This document shows, in pieces, positions 54,754-64,000 of a DNA stretch of 64,000 bases; the stretch's first letter is position 1; each line of letters opens with the position of its first letter. The position numbers and the translations under genes were made by a program. A model generated the notes under the pieces. The model made no database searches. It saw only the letters and a list, made by a program, of their open reading frames with translations, and was not told the origin of the DNA. The stretch comes from Mycobacterium pseudokansasii (GTDB lineage Bacteria > Actinomycetota > Actinomycetes > Mycobacteriales > Mycobacteriaceae): NCBI RefSeq assembly GCF_900566075.1, contig NZ_UPHU01000001.1:992001-1056000 (forward strand), given 5' to 3'.

Positions 54754-54789
54754 GCGAACGATGCAGAGCGAAGCGATGAGGAGGAGCTG
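54754..54789 (+). repeat. MIRU-like intergenic fragment between rplW and rplB
   Basis: The gap contains cgaacgatgcagagcgaagc followed by gatgaggaggagctgg. It has a ribosome-site-like AGGAGGAG next to ATG codons and resembles the unit found at the fusA-tuf gap (AAGGAG, ATGAGCAC, AGCGAAGGCG) and MIRU sequences generally. One copy only. Confidence 0.5.
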
Positions 54790-54832
54790 GGCAATACCGC
54801 CAGCCGCGCGCGAGAGAAAGACCTGATTAGAC

Positions 54833-55675
54833 ATGGCAATTCGCAAGTACAAGCCGACGACGCCGGGCCGCCGCGGCGCCAGTGTGTCGGATTTCGCCGA
54901 GATCACCCGGTCCACGCCGGAGAAGTCGCTGGTGCGTCCGTTGCACGGCCACGGCGGCCGCAACGCGCACGGCCGGATCACCACCCGCCACAAGGGCGGC
55001 GGTCACAAGCGCGCCTACCGGCTCATCGACTTCCGTCGTAACGACAAGGACGGGGTCAACGCCAAGGTCGCGCACATCGAGTACGACCCGAACCGCACCG
55101 CAAGGATCGCACTGCTGCATTATCTCGACGGCGAAAAGCGCTACATCATTGCGCCCAACGGGCTTTCGCAGGGCGACGTGGTGGAATCGGGTCCCAATGC
55201 CGACATCAAGCCTGGTAACAACCTGCCGCTGCGCAACATCCCGGCCGGCACCTTGGTCCACGCCGTGGAGTTGCGGCCCGGCGGCGGGGCCAAGCTTGCG
55301 CGCTCGGCCGGGTCGAGCATCCAGTTGCTCGGCAAGGAAGCCAGTTACGCGTCGCTGCGTATGCCCAGCGGCGAGATCCGCCGGGTCGACGTCCGCTGCC
55401 GCGCGACGGTCGGCGAGGTGGGCAACGCCGAGCAAGCGAACATCAACTGGGGCAAGGCCGGTCGGATGCGATGGAAGGGCAAGCGCCCGTCGGTCCGTGG
55501 CGTGGTGATGAACCCCGTCGACCACCCGCACGGTGGTGGCGAGGGTAAGACCTCCGGTGGCCGTCACCCGGTCAGCCCCTGGGGCAAGAAGGAAGGGCGC
55601 ACCCGCCATCCGAACAAGCAAAGTAACAAGCTCATCGTCCGCCGCCGGCGCACCGGCAAGAAGCATGGCCGCTAG
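54833..55675 (+). CDS. rplB: 50S ribosomal protein L2
   Basis: 280 residues, primary 23S rRNA binder at the subunit interface. [40 protein letters not shown], then KARWR-type core [40 protein letters not shown], and the catalytic-centre loop [20 protein letters not shown] with the conserved His. Normal length. rpsS follows after 57 bp. Confidence 0.99.
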   Translation: MAIRKYKPTTPGRRGASVSDFAEITRSTPEKSLVRPLHGHGGRNAHGRITTRHKGGGHKRAYRLIDFRRNDKDGVNAKVAHIEYDPNRTARIALLHYLDGEKRYIIAPNGLSQGDVVESGPNADIKPGNNLPLRNIPAGTLVHAVELRPGGGAKLARSAGSSIQLLGKEASYASLRMPSGEIRRVDVRCRATVGEVGNAEQANINWGKAGRMRWKGKRPSVRGVVMNPVDHPHGGGEGKTSGGRHPVSPWGKKEGRTRHPNKQSNKLIVRRRRTGKKHGR

Positions 55676-55732
55676 CCTCGCGACGATGCGCGCGGGCAAT
55701 TTAGACCCAGGAAATTTCAGGAGTAGCCAACT

Positions 55733-56010
55733 ATGCCACGCAGCCTGAAGAAGGGCCCGTTCGTCGACGACCATCTGCTCAAGAAGGTCGACGTACAAAA
55801 CGAGAAGAACACCAAGCAGGTCATCAAGACCTGGTCGCGACGTTCGACCATCATCCCCGACTTCATCGGCCACACCTTCGCGGTGCACGACGGCCGCAAA
55901 CATGTCCCAGTGTTCGTCACCGAGGCGATGGTGGGTCACAAGCTCGGTGAATTCGCACCGACGCGCACCTTCAAGGGGCACATCAAGGACGACCGGAAGA
56001 GTAAGCGGCG

Positions 56011-56014
<4 letters not shown>
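55733..56014 (+). CDS. rpsS: 30S ribosomal protein S19
   Basis: 93 residues. [40 protein letters not shown] and [31 protein letters not shown] are diagnostic of S19, in the 30S head. CAGGAG upstream of the ATG. The stop overlaps the rplV start (ATGA). Confidence 0.99.
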
Positions 56015-57398
<1,384 letters not shown>

Positions 57399-57405
57399 AT
57401 GAATC

Positions 57406-57822
57406 ATGCTGATTCCCCGCAAGGTCAAGCACCGCAAGCAGCATCACCCCCGCCAGCGAGGCATCGCCAGCGGTGGAACGTCGGTGAATTTCGGCGACTA
57501 CGGGATCCAGGCCCTCGAGCACGCCTATGTCACCAACCGGCAGATCGAGTCGGCCCGTATCGCCATCAACAGGCACATCAAGCGTGGCGGCAAGGTGTGG
57601 ATCAACATCTTTCCGGACCGCCCGTTGACCAAGAAGCCCGCCGAGACCCGGATGGGTTCGGGCAAGGGCTCCCCGGAGTGGTGGGTGGCCAACGTCAAGC
57701 CGGGCCGGGTGCTGTTCGAGCTCAGCTACCCCAATGAAGCGATCGCGCGGGCCGCGCTGACCCGTGCGATCCACAAGTTGCCGATCAAGGCACGCATTAT
57801 CACGCGAGAGGAACAGTTCTGA
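57406..57822 (+). CDS. rplP: 50S ribosomal protein L16
   Basis: 138 residues. [80 protein letters not shown] are classic L16, near the A-site tRNA elbow. The stop overlaps the rpmC start (TGATG). Confidence 0.99.
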   Translation: MLIPRKVKHRKQHHPRQRGIASGGTSVNFGDYGIQALEHAYVTNRQIESARIAINRHIKRGGKVWINIFPDRPLTKKPAETRMGSGKGSPEWWVANVKPGRVLFELSYPNEAIARAALTRAIHKLPIKARIITREEQF

Positions 57823-58064
57823 TGGCAGTGGGAATTTCCCCTGGCGAACTGCGTGAGCTCACCGACGAGGAACTGACCGAGCGGTTGCGCGAAGCCAAGG
57901 CAGAGTTGTTCAACTTGCGCTTCCAGATGGCGACCGGCCAGCTCAACAACATCCGCCGGCTCCGCACGGTGCGTCGGGAAATCGCCCGCGTCTATACGGT
58001 GCTGCGCGAACGAGAACTGGGTCTGGCTTCCGGCCCCGAAGGTCCCGAAGGTAAGGAATCGTGA
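57822..58064 (+). CDS. rpmC: 50S ribosomal protein L29
   Basis: 80 residues. [60 protein letters not shown]; two-helix L29 at the tunnel exit. A short [16 protein letters not shown] tail extends it beyond the E. coli length. Overlaps the rplP stop; stop meets rpsQ. Confidence 0.98.
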   Translation: MAVGISPGELRELTDEELTERLREAKAELFNLRFQMATGQLNNIRRLRTVRREIARVYTVLRERELGLASGPEGPEGKES

Positions 58065-58453
58065 TGGCAGAGGCTAAGACTGGCGCAAAGGCGGCACCCG
58101 CGGCGGCTAAAGCCCCACGCAAGGCAGCGTCCAAAGAGGCCGCAGCCAAGGACGTCCCCTCGAAAGCGAAGGGCCCCAAGCACACTCCGAGCGCACCCAA
58201 GTCGCGGGGCCGTCGTAAGACACGCATCGGCTACGTGGTGAGCGACAAGATGCAGAAGACCATCGTGGTCGAGCTCGAAGACCGCATGCGGCACCCGTTG
58301 TACGGCAAGATCATTCGCACCACCAAGAAGGTCAAGGCGCACGACGAGAACAGCATCGCCGGCATCGGCGACCGCGTTTCGCTGATGGAGACCCGTCCGC
58401 TTTCGGCGACCAAACGCTGGCGGCTGGTCGAGATCCTCGAGAAGGCCAAGTAA
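58064..58453 (+). CDS. rpsQ: 30S ribosomal protein S17 with N-terminal extension
   Basis: 129 residues against about 85 in E. coli. The first 45 or so ([36 protein letters not shown]) are Ala/Lys-rich and disordered-looking; the S17 core follows: [74 protein letters not shown]. The ATG at 58064 is preferred for its spacing from AAGGA; GTG 58061 is an alternative. Last gene of the S10 transcript here, followed by a strong terminator. Confidence 0.97.
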   Translation: MAEAKTGAKAAPAAAKAPRKAASKEAAAKDVPSKAKGPKHTPSAPKSRGRRKTRIGYVVSDKMQKTIVVELEDRMRHPLYGKIIRTTKKVKAHDENSIAGIGDRVSLMETRPLSATKRWRLVEILEKAK

Positions 58454-58473
58454 CGGCCGAAAGAGTTTTCTGA

Positions 58474-58518
58474 GCGCCGGGTCAGCTGATTTTCATCGCC
58501 TGACCCGGCGCTTCTTCT
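58474..58518 (+). terminator. Intrinsic terminator of the S10 operon
   Basis: Perfect 12-bp stem: gcgccgggtcag (58474-58485) and ctgacccggcgc (58500-58511), loop 14 nt, followed by ttcttctt. It starts 20 nt after the rpsQ stop and is the strongest terminator in the window. Confidence 0.92.
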
Positions 58519-58987
58519 TGGACATGACAGTTGGTCGTGGTGAGGCGAATCGCCCGACACCGCGGCTCCGAGCGGAGTACATCGCACGGGCGTTCGGTGC
58601 GGCGGCCGGATCATGGCGCGACAGCCAGTTGCTACGCCGCCGCCTTCCGAAGAAGGCGAGGTGTCGGCGCCCGTGGAGTGGACCGGTAGCAACCGCCGTA
58701 ACGGGTTGCGGCACCTCGTCGTGGAATTCAACTGACCGCGCCACCGGTGCCGGCGGGCGGGAAGCCGCCAGCAGTGGCGGGGCCCGCGGAACGCCCGGCA
58801 AGACCCCGATGCCGGCCCCGCGAAATTTGTCATACTATGTTGACAATGTAAGGTAGCGGCAGGCCGCAAAATCTGGCAAGCGCCCAAATTGTGCACTGCC
58901 GCGTCGTTGTGCGGTCGGGTCACCTCTGTTCGGGGTAATCTCCACGCGACGCCGATAAATGTGCGTACAGAAAGTGGGTGTGTTGCA
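58519..58987. other. Gap between the S10 terminator and the sulfatase gene
   Basis: 469 bp. It contains a 40-codon open frame at 58613-58735 (starts MARQPVATPPPSEEGEV, ends HLVVEFN), with no evidence of homology or ribosome site, which I do not call a gene. An inverted repeat ttgtca (58827-58832) / tgacaa (58841-58846) lies about 140 nt before the sulfatase and is a candidate operator or promoter site. Confidence 0.5.
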
Positions 58988-61348
58988 GTGACGACGGGGT
59001 CAACCGGGTTTCAAGGCAAGATCGAGCTGGACATCCGTGATTCGGAACCGGATTGGGGGCCCTACGCGGCGCCGACCGCGCCGGAGAACGCGCCCAACAT
59101 CTTATATCTGGTCTGGGACGACACCGGCATCGCGACCTGGGACTGCTTTGGTGGCGTGGTGGAGATGCCCGCCATGACGCGCATCGCCGAGCGTGGCGTG
59201 CGCCTGACGCAATTCCACACCACCGCGTTGTGTTCGCCAACCAGGGCGTCGCTGTTGACCGGTCGCAACGCGACCACCGTCGGCATGGCGACCATCGAAG
59301 AATTCACCGACGGTTTCCCCAACTGCAACGGACGGATACCGGCCGATACCGCCCTACTTTCGGAGGTGCTTGCCGAACGCGGCTACAACACCTATTGCGT
59401 GGGCAAGTGGCACCTGACACCGCTGGAAGAGGCCAACATGGCCTCGACGAAGCGGCATTGGCCCACGTCTCGGGGATTCGAACGTTTCTACGGATTCATG
59501 GGTGGCGAGACCGACCAGTGGTATCCCGACCTGGTGTACGACAACCACCCGGTCAGCCCGCCCGGCACCCCTGAGGACGGCTATCACCTGTCGAAGGACC
59601 TGGCGGACAAGGCGATCCAATTCATCCGCGATGCCAAGGTGATCGCGCCGGACAAACCCTGGTTCACCTACCTGTGCCCGGGCGCCGGGCATGCACCGCA
59701 CCACGTCTTCAAGGAGTGGGCGGACAAATACGCCGGCAAGTTCGACATGGGCTATGAAAAGTATCGCGAGGTCGTGCTGGAACGGCAGAAATCGATGGGG
59801 ATCGTGCCGCCGGACACCGAATTGTCGCCCATCAACCCCTATCTCGACGTGAAGGGACCGCAAGGCGAGCCATGGCCACTGCAGGACACCGTGCGGCCGT
59901 GGGACTCACTCAACGATGAAGAGAAGAAGCTGTTCTGCCGGATGGCCGAGGTGTTCGCCGGTTTCCTGAGCTACACCGATGCACAGATCGGCCGGATCCT
60001 GGACTACCTCGAGGAATCGGGACAGCTGGATAACACCATCATCGTGGTGATCTCCGACAATGGTGCCAGCGGCGAGGGCGGACCCAACGGGTCGGTCAAC
60101 GAAGGAAAATTCTTCAACGGCTATATCGACACCGTCGAAGAGAGCATGAAGCTCTTCGACCACCTGGGTGGCCCGCAAACCTACAACCACTACCCGATCG
60201 GGTGGGCGATGGCCTTCAACACGCCCTACAAGCTGTTCAAGCGCTATGCCTCGCACGAAGGCGGAATCGCCGATACGGCCATCATCTCCTGGCCGTCCGG
60301 CGTCGCGGCCCACGGTGCAGTCCGGGACAACTACGTCAACGTCGCCGACGTCACCCCGACCGTTTACGAGCTGCTGGGCATGACGCCGCCGGACACCGTC
60401 AAAGGCATCACCCAGAAGCCCCTGGATGGGGTGAGTTTCAAAGCCGCCCTTGACGATCCGGCCGCCGACAGCGGCAAGCGCACTCAGTTCTACGCCATGC
60501 TCGGCACCCGCGGGATCTGGCACGAGGGCTGGTTCGCCAACACCATCCACGCCGCCACACCGGCTGGCTGGTCGCATTTCGACACCGATCGGTGGGAACT
60601 GTTCCACATCGAAAAAGACCGCAGCCAATGCCATGACCTCGCTGCCGAGCACCCCGACAAGCTCGAAGAACTCAAGGCGCTGTGGTATTCCGAGGCGGCC
60701 AAGTACAACGGCCTGCCGCTGTCGGATCTCAACATCGTGGAAACCATGATGCGGTCGCGGCCCTACCTGGTCACCGAACGATCCACCTACATCTACTACC
60801 CCAATTGCGCTGACGTCGGTATCGGGGCCGCCGCCGAAATCCGCGGCCGTTCGTTCGCCGTCGTGGCCGACGTGACAGTCGACACCACCGGTGCCGAAGG
60901 CGTGCTGTTCAAGCAGGGCGGCGCGCACGGCGGGCACGTGTTGTTCATCCAGGACGGACGCCTGCACTACGTCTACAACTTCCTTGGTGAGCGCCAGCAG
61001 TTGCTCTCGTCGGTCGGCCCGATCCCGCTCGGCCGACACCTGCTCGGCGTGCGCTACGCGCGGACCGGAACCGTGCCCAACAGCCACACCCCGCTGGGTG
61101 ACCTGACGATGTACTTCGACCACCACGAGGTCGGTGCGCTCGCCGACGTGACCACCCACCCGGGAACATTCGGGTTGGCAGGTGCCGGTATCACCGTCGG
61201 ACACAACGGCGGTTCGGCGGTGTCCAGCCGCTACAAGGCGCCGTTCGCCTTCACCGGCGGAACCATTGCCCAAGTGACGATCGACCTATCCGGACGACCG
61301 TATGAAGACGTGGAAAAAGAACTCGCCCTTGCCTTTTCGCGCGACTAG
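58988..61348 (+). CDS. atsA: Arylsulfatase (AtsA type), formylglycine-dependent
   Basis: 786 residues, type I sulfatase. Metal-binding NILYLVWDDTGIATWDCFGG, the formylglycine site LCSPTRASLLTGRN with Cys82 to be oxidised, then VGKWHLTPLEEANMAS, CPGAGHAPHHVFKEWADKYA, and VISDNGASGEGGPNGSVNEG. A C-terminal beta domain (from about 610) follows. No signal peptide is seen, so cytosolic action is likely. The GTG at 58988 gives the usual length of about 787; an upstream frame from 58889 adds no family sequence. Probably hydrolyses sulfate esters for sulfur supply or sulfolipid turnover. The activating enzyme is encoded two genes downstream. Confidence 0.93.
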   Translation: MTTGSTGFQGKIELDIRDSEPDWGPYAAPTAPENAPNILYLVWDDTGIATWDCFGGVVEMPAMTRIAERGVRLTQFHTTALCSPTRASLLTGRNATTVGMATIEEFTDGFPNCNGRIPADTALLSEVLAERGYNTYCVGKWHLTPLEEANMASTKRHWPTSRGFERFYGFMGGETDQWYPDLVYDNHPVSPPGTPEDGYHLSKDLADKAIQFIRDAKVIAPDKPWFTYLCPGAGHAPHHVFKEWADKYAGKFDMGYEKYREVVLERQKSMGIVPPDTELSPINPYLDVKGPQGEPWPLQDTVRPWDSLNDEEKKLFCRMAEVFAGFLSYTDAQIGRILDYLEESGQLDNTIIVVISDNGASGEGGPNGSVNEGKFFNGYIDTVEESMKLFDHLGGPQTYNHYPIGWAMAFNTPYKLFKRYASHEGGIADTAIISWPSGVAAHGAVRDNYVNVADVTPTVYELLGMTPPDTVKGITQKPLDGVSFKAALDDPAADSGKRTQFYAMLGTRGIWHEGWFANTIHAATPAGWSHFDTDRWELFHIEKDRSQCHDLAAEHPDKLEELKALWYSEAAKYNGLPLSDLNIVETMMRSRPYLVTERSTYIYYPNCADVGIGAAAEIRGRSFAVVADVTVDTTGAEGVLFKQGGAHGGHVLFIQDGRLHYVYNFLGERQQLLSSVGPIPLGRHLLGVRYARTGTVPNSHTPLGDLTMYFDHHEVGALADVTTHPGTFGLAGAGITVGHNGGSAVSSRYKAPFAFTGGTIAQVTIDLSGRPYEDVEKELALAFSRD

Positions 61349-61994
61349 GCGCGCAGCGAGACTGCTGTGCGCGGTGGCGCTGCTATGCCCGTCGGGCATC
61401 GTGGCCGGCTGCGGTGAGCGCGGTGGTGGGCCGGGCACGCCCGCACATCCTGACCCGGCGGAGCCGGTGCCCGGCATCGTGACGACGCACCCCGAGCACA
61501 TCCCGCCCGACACGGTCGCCTGTTCGCCGTCGCTGACCGGCGAGGGGCGAGCGACGCTCGCCAGTGTCTCGGACCCGGCCGCACCCAGGATCACGATCAG
61601 CGTGCCAGACGGTTGGACCTCGACCCCCGGCAGCGGGGATACGGCGCTGACTTTGACCGGCCCCAAAGGCATGTCGGCGACAGTGACCATCGCCCCCACC
61701 GACCGGCAGCCGGACAGCGCTTTCCTGGCCTACACCGCCAGCCTGGGCCGGTCGGTGCGGCGCCTCAATTTCTCCGCCACCGGGGCGCCGTTCTGCGGCT
61801 TCAGCAGTCAGCTGTTGACCGGCACCCTGCAGGGATCGTCCGGCCCGATCGAATTCGCCGACCGCATCACTCACATCTGGACCAACACCAAGAACTACCT
61901 GGTGGCCATCCATCTGGAGGGCCCGGCGGCGGTGCCCGGCTTCCGTTCGGCAAAGTCCGCCTTGATGCAGAACTTCGCCGTCGTCATCCCCTGA
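61302..61994 (+). CDS. Lipoprotein, LpqN-like
   Basis: 230 residues. The ATG lies 47 bp inside the sulfatase gene. The N-terminus is basic and hydrophobic (RRAARLLCAVALLCPSGIVA then GC, lipobox IVAGC), so it is a lipoprotein; a Pro-rich linker follows, then a beta-rich domain (PRITISVPDGWTSTPGSGDT, ALTLTGPKGMSATVTIAPTD, FCGFSSQLLTGTLQGSSGPI, FADRITHIWTNTKNYLVAIH) of the LpqN/LpqT type that is common in mycobacteria. Function unknown. A later start within the frame would shorten the signal peptide, so 61302 is kept. Its presence between the sulfatase and its maturase suggests co-expression. Confidence 0.82.
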   Translation: MKTWKKNSPLPFRATRRAARLLCAVALLCPSGIVAGCGERGGGPGTPAHPDPAEPVPGIVTTHPEHIPPDTVACSPSLTGEGRATLASVSDPAAPRITISVPDGWTSTPGSGDTALTLTGPKGMSATVTIAPTDRQPDSAFLAYTASLGRSVRRLNFSATGAPFCGFSSQLLTGTLQGSSGPIEFADRITHIWTNTKNYLVAIHLEGPAAVPGFRSAKSALMQNFAVVIP

Positions 61995-62010
61995 GTCATA
62001 CCCTGAAGCC

Positions 62011-62901
62011 GTGTTAACCGAACTGGTTGAGCTGCCGGGCGGGTCGTTCCGGATGGGGTCGACGAGCTTCTACCCCGAAGAAGCGCCGATTCATACCGTC
62101 ACCGTGTCCGCGTTCGCGATCGAGCGCCACCCGGTCACCAATGCGCAGTTTGCCGAATTCGTCGCTGCCACAGGGTATGTCACCGTCGCCGAACAACCGA
62201 TGGACCCTGCGTTCTATCCGGGGGCTAACCCCGACGACCTGGTTCCCGGTGCGATGGTGTTCCGTCCGACCGCAGGTCCGGTCGACCTGCGCGACTGGCG
62301 GCAGTGGTGGGATTGGGCGCCGGGTGCGACCTGGCGCCAGCCCTTTGGCCCGGATAGCGACATCGCCGACAAGCCCGACCACCCGGTCGTGCAGGTGGCC
62401 TATCCCGACGCGGCCGCCTACGCGCGGTGGGCGGGACGGCGGCTGCCGAGCGAGGCCGAGTGGGAGTACGCGGCGCGCGGGGGAACCACGACGACGTATG
62501 CCTGGGGCGACGAGGCCACGCCCGGCGGGCAGCTGATGGCCAACACCTGGCAGGGGCAGTTTCCCTACCGCAACGACGGCGCGCTGGGCTGGGTGGGCAC
62601 CTCGCCGGTAGGCGCCTTCCCGCCCAACGGCTTCGGTCTGGTCGACATGATCGGCAACGTGTGGGAATGGACCGCAACCGAGTTCGCCGCGCACCACCGC
62701 CTCGATCAGGCTCCGAAGGCGTGTTGCGCTCCGGCCGGTCCTGCCGACCCCACCATCAGCCAGACCCTCAAAGGCGGCTCGCATCTGTGCGCGCCGGAGT
62801 ATTGCCATCGGTATCGGCCGGCGGCCCGCTCGCCGCAATCACAGGACACCGCGACCACCCACATCGGATTCCGGTGTGTGGCCGAACGCGGATCGGGCTA
62901 A
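62011..62901 (+). CDS. Formylglycine-generating enzyme (sulfatase-modifying factor)
   Basis: 296 residues. It converts the sulfatase active-site Cys to formylglycine using O2 and copper. ELVELPGGSFRMGSTSFYPE, HPVTNAQFAEFVAATGYVTV, GRRLPSEAEWEYAARGG, NGFGLVDMIGNVWEWTATEF and the catalytic pair in GGSHLCAPEYCHRYRPAARS (Cys260 and Cys265, five apart, as in actinobacterial enzymes) are all intact. GTG start at 62011, 16 bp after the lipoprotein. Its partner is the AtsA-type sulfatase upstream. Confidence 0.95.
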   Translation: MLTELVELPGGSFRMGSTSFYPEEAPIHTVTVSAFAIERHPVTNAQFAEFVAATGYVTVAEQPMDPAFYPGANPDDLVPGAMVFRPTAGPVDLRDWRQWWDWAPGATWRQPFGPDSDIADKPDHPVVQVAYPDAAAYARWAGRRLPSEAEWEYAARGGTTTTYAWGDEATPGGQLMANTWQGQFPYRNDGALGWVGTSPVGAFPPNGFGLVDMIGNVWEWTATEFAAHHRLDQAPKACCAPAGPADPTISQTLKGGSHLCAPEYCHRYRPAARSPQSQDTATTHIGFRCVAERGSG

Positions 62902-62997
62902 GGAAATTCGCGGGTCTTCGGCCCGGCGCGTTGCCGCCTGATCGCCGGTGCGGCTTATTAGCATCTGCCCCGTGTTCACCACGAAGAGCTGGGCGCT

Positions 62998-63909
62998 ATG
63001 ACGCATCAGGCTCCGGAGGCCCCGGCACCAGCGTCTCCGCCCCCGGGCAAGTCGCGTGGAATGCGCCTCGCGATCGGCTTGGCCGTCGTCGTCGGCGTCA
63101 TCGTCGTCTACGCCCTATCGCTATTCGGTGTGCATTTGCTGGCCACGTCGGCGCCCCCGCTTCCGGAACCGGACCTGGGCACCACCGAAGACACCGTCGT
63201 GCAGGTCCGGCTCGAGAAGCTGGAGACGGTGGCCAACCGTCTCACGGTGAATGTGCTTGTCATTCCAGAAGATTCGAAGTTCGACAAGCGCCTCGACGTG
63301 TTGACCCAAGACCTGGCCGTGCGGTTGTATCCAGAGAACGATCTCGGCGACCTGCAGTACCCGGTGGGTAAGACACCGGCGCAGGTCAGCACCGCGATCG
63401 AGGCCGAAGGCGATCCCGCCAACTGGCCGTTCGACTCCTACACCACCGGCGTCATCTCTGCCGACGTGATCGTCGGGACCGGCGAGAGCCGGGTGAAAGA
63501 ACCCGCCCGGGTCGAGGTGATCGGGTCATTGGACGGCTGGGACGTCAGCGTGCAGCGGGTCGGGGAATCCAGCCAGACCACCACTCGCCCTGACAACGTC
63601 ATCATCACCTTGCATCGGGCCAAGGGCTCGCTGATCTTCGACCTGGGCATCATTCTGGTCCTCATCAGCCTGCCGACGTTGGGGCTGTGGGTGTCCATCC
63701 CGATGGCGTTGGGCAGGAAGAAGTTCTTGCCGCCGTTCGTGTCGTGGTTTGCCGCCATGCTGTTCGCCGTGGTCCCGTTGCGCAATATCCTGCCCGGCAA
63801 CCCGCCGCCCGGCTCCTGGATCGACCAAGCCGTCACGCTATGGGTGCTGATCGCATTGATCGTGGCGATGAGCCTGTTCATCTTCGCCTACCGCCGGCAA
63901 TCGGACTGA
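62998..63909 (+). CDS. DUF4436 membrane protein
   Basis: 303 residues. After a Pro/Ala-rich cytosolic start (MTHQAPEAPAPASPPPGKSR) come a transmembrane helix (LAIGLAVVVGVIVVYALSLF), a long extracytoplasmic domain with VRLEKLETVANRLTVNVLVI, and a cluster of three more helices near the C-terminus (IFDLGIILVLISLPTLGLWV, FVSWFAAMLFAVVPLRNILP, AVTLWVLIALIVAMSLFIFA). The final YRRQSD is basic. This layout matches DUF4436 proteins. Function unknown. It follows the maturase gene after 96 bp, as in M. tuberculosis. Confidence 0.87.
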   Translation: MTHQAPEAPAPASPPPGKSRGMRLAIGLAVVVGVIVVYALSLFGVHLLATSAPPLPEPDLGTTEDTVVQVRLEKLETVANRLTVNVLVIPEDSKFDKRLDVLTQDLAVRLYPENDLGDLQYPVGKTPAQVSTAIEAEGDPANWPFDSYTTGVISADVIVGTGESRVKEPARVEVIGSLDGWDVSVQRVGESSQTTTRPDNVIITLHRAKGSLIFDLGIILVLISLPTLGLWVSIPMALGRKKFLPPFVSWFAAMLFAVVPLRNILPGNPPPGSWIDQAVTLWVLIALIVAMSLFIFAYRRQSD

Positions 63910-63921
63910 TCTAGAAACGTC

Positions 63922-63939
63922 ACCGGCGGGAACGCCGGT
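63922..63939. terminator. Possible terminator after the DUF4436 gene
   Basis: accggcg (63922-63928), GGAA tetraloop, cgccggt (63933-63939): a perfect 7-bp stem with a stable GNRA-class loop, 13 nt past the stop. No U-tract. Confidence 0.55.
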
Positions 63940-63974
63940 TGCTACCATCTGACTCCGTGTTCGGGGGCAGGCAT

Positions 63975-64000
63975 ATGTCAGCGGTCTCTCCGGCGGTGAC
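63975..64000 (+). CDS. Possible start of next gene (truncated by window end)
   Basis: ATG at 63975 begins MSAVSPAV, with a GGGGCAGG ahead of it; GTG 63958 is in the same frame and a second option. Only 26 bases are visible, so the product cannot be named. Confidence 0.25.

Noticed and set aside
58613..58735. 40-codon open frame starting MARQPVATPPPSEE
   Set aside because: No ribosome-binding site and no homology recognised; could be chance in a 469-bp gap.

Overview
The window is a GC-rich chromosomal segment of a Mycobacterium. It matches the M. tuberculosis block that runs from the mycolic acid methyltransferases through rplJL, rpoBC, the str operon and the mycofactocin cluster to the S10 operon. 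It is not an M. tuberculosis-complex genome. The mkl-rpoB gap is about 0.5 kb and holds no toxin-antitoxin genes, echA5 is followed directly by the DUF3060 genes with no mmpS5-mmpL5, and rpoC is followed by mobile-element debris. A slow-growing non-tuberculous species is the best guess, but the exact species cannot be read from the sequence. All gene assignments come from reading the translations; no database search was run.

Layout. 1-3.7 kb (minus strand): start of a mycolic acid methyltransferase, lipG-like hydrolase, ABC1/UbiB kinase, an intact DinB-type gene and a decayed DinB paralogue. 3.9-9.6 kb: a translationally coupled operon of GH38 alpha-mannosidase, an unknown SurA-N-like protein and a ROK sugar kinase. 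9.6-11.1 kb: rplJ-rplL with a long structured leader. 11.1-14.6 kb: TetR regulator divergent from a carotenoid oxygenase, then mkl (mceG). 14.6-22.6 kb: rpoB-rpoC. 22.7-24.1 kb: remnants of a group II intron, an IS110-type transposase and a DUF559 protein. 24.1-29.9 kb: endonuclease IV, lpqP, and the coupled fadE8-echA4-PaaX-like-echA5 set. 29.9-31.7 kb: two DUF3060 secreted proteins divergent from a TetR gene. 31.7-36.5 kb: rpsL-rpsG-fusA-tuf.

36.6-49.6 kb is a mycofactocin (redox cofactor) region: mycofactocin-coupled SDR, FAD reductase, mftR, and mftA-B-C-D-E-F-G with overlapping or close junctions. Between the reductase and mftR lies a decayed minus-strand pair: a truncated YcaO-type cyclodehydratase overlapping (GTGA) a frameshifted homologue of thiazolinyl imide reductases. 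I read this as the relic of a second RiPP pathway, of azoline type, beside mycofactocin. 49.6-52.3 kb: a DHA2 efflux pump divergent from its probable TetR regulator, with strong inverted repeats between them, and a small mycobacterial hypothetical gene.

52.4-58.5 kb: S10 ribosomal operon (rpsJ to rpsQ) closed by a strong terminator. 58.5-64 kb: arylsulfatase (AtsA type), a lipoprotein overlapping it, the formylglycine-generating enzyme needed to activate the sulfatase, and a DUF4436 membrane protein. Notable non-coding items are a 59-bp tandem repeat between fusA and tuf whose units each carry a Shine-Dalgarno plus a 9-codon mini-ORF (MIRU-like), decamer tandem repeats, long palindromic intergenic elements, and several clean regulator-type palindromes in divergent gaps.
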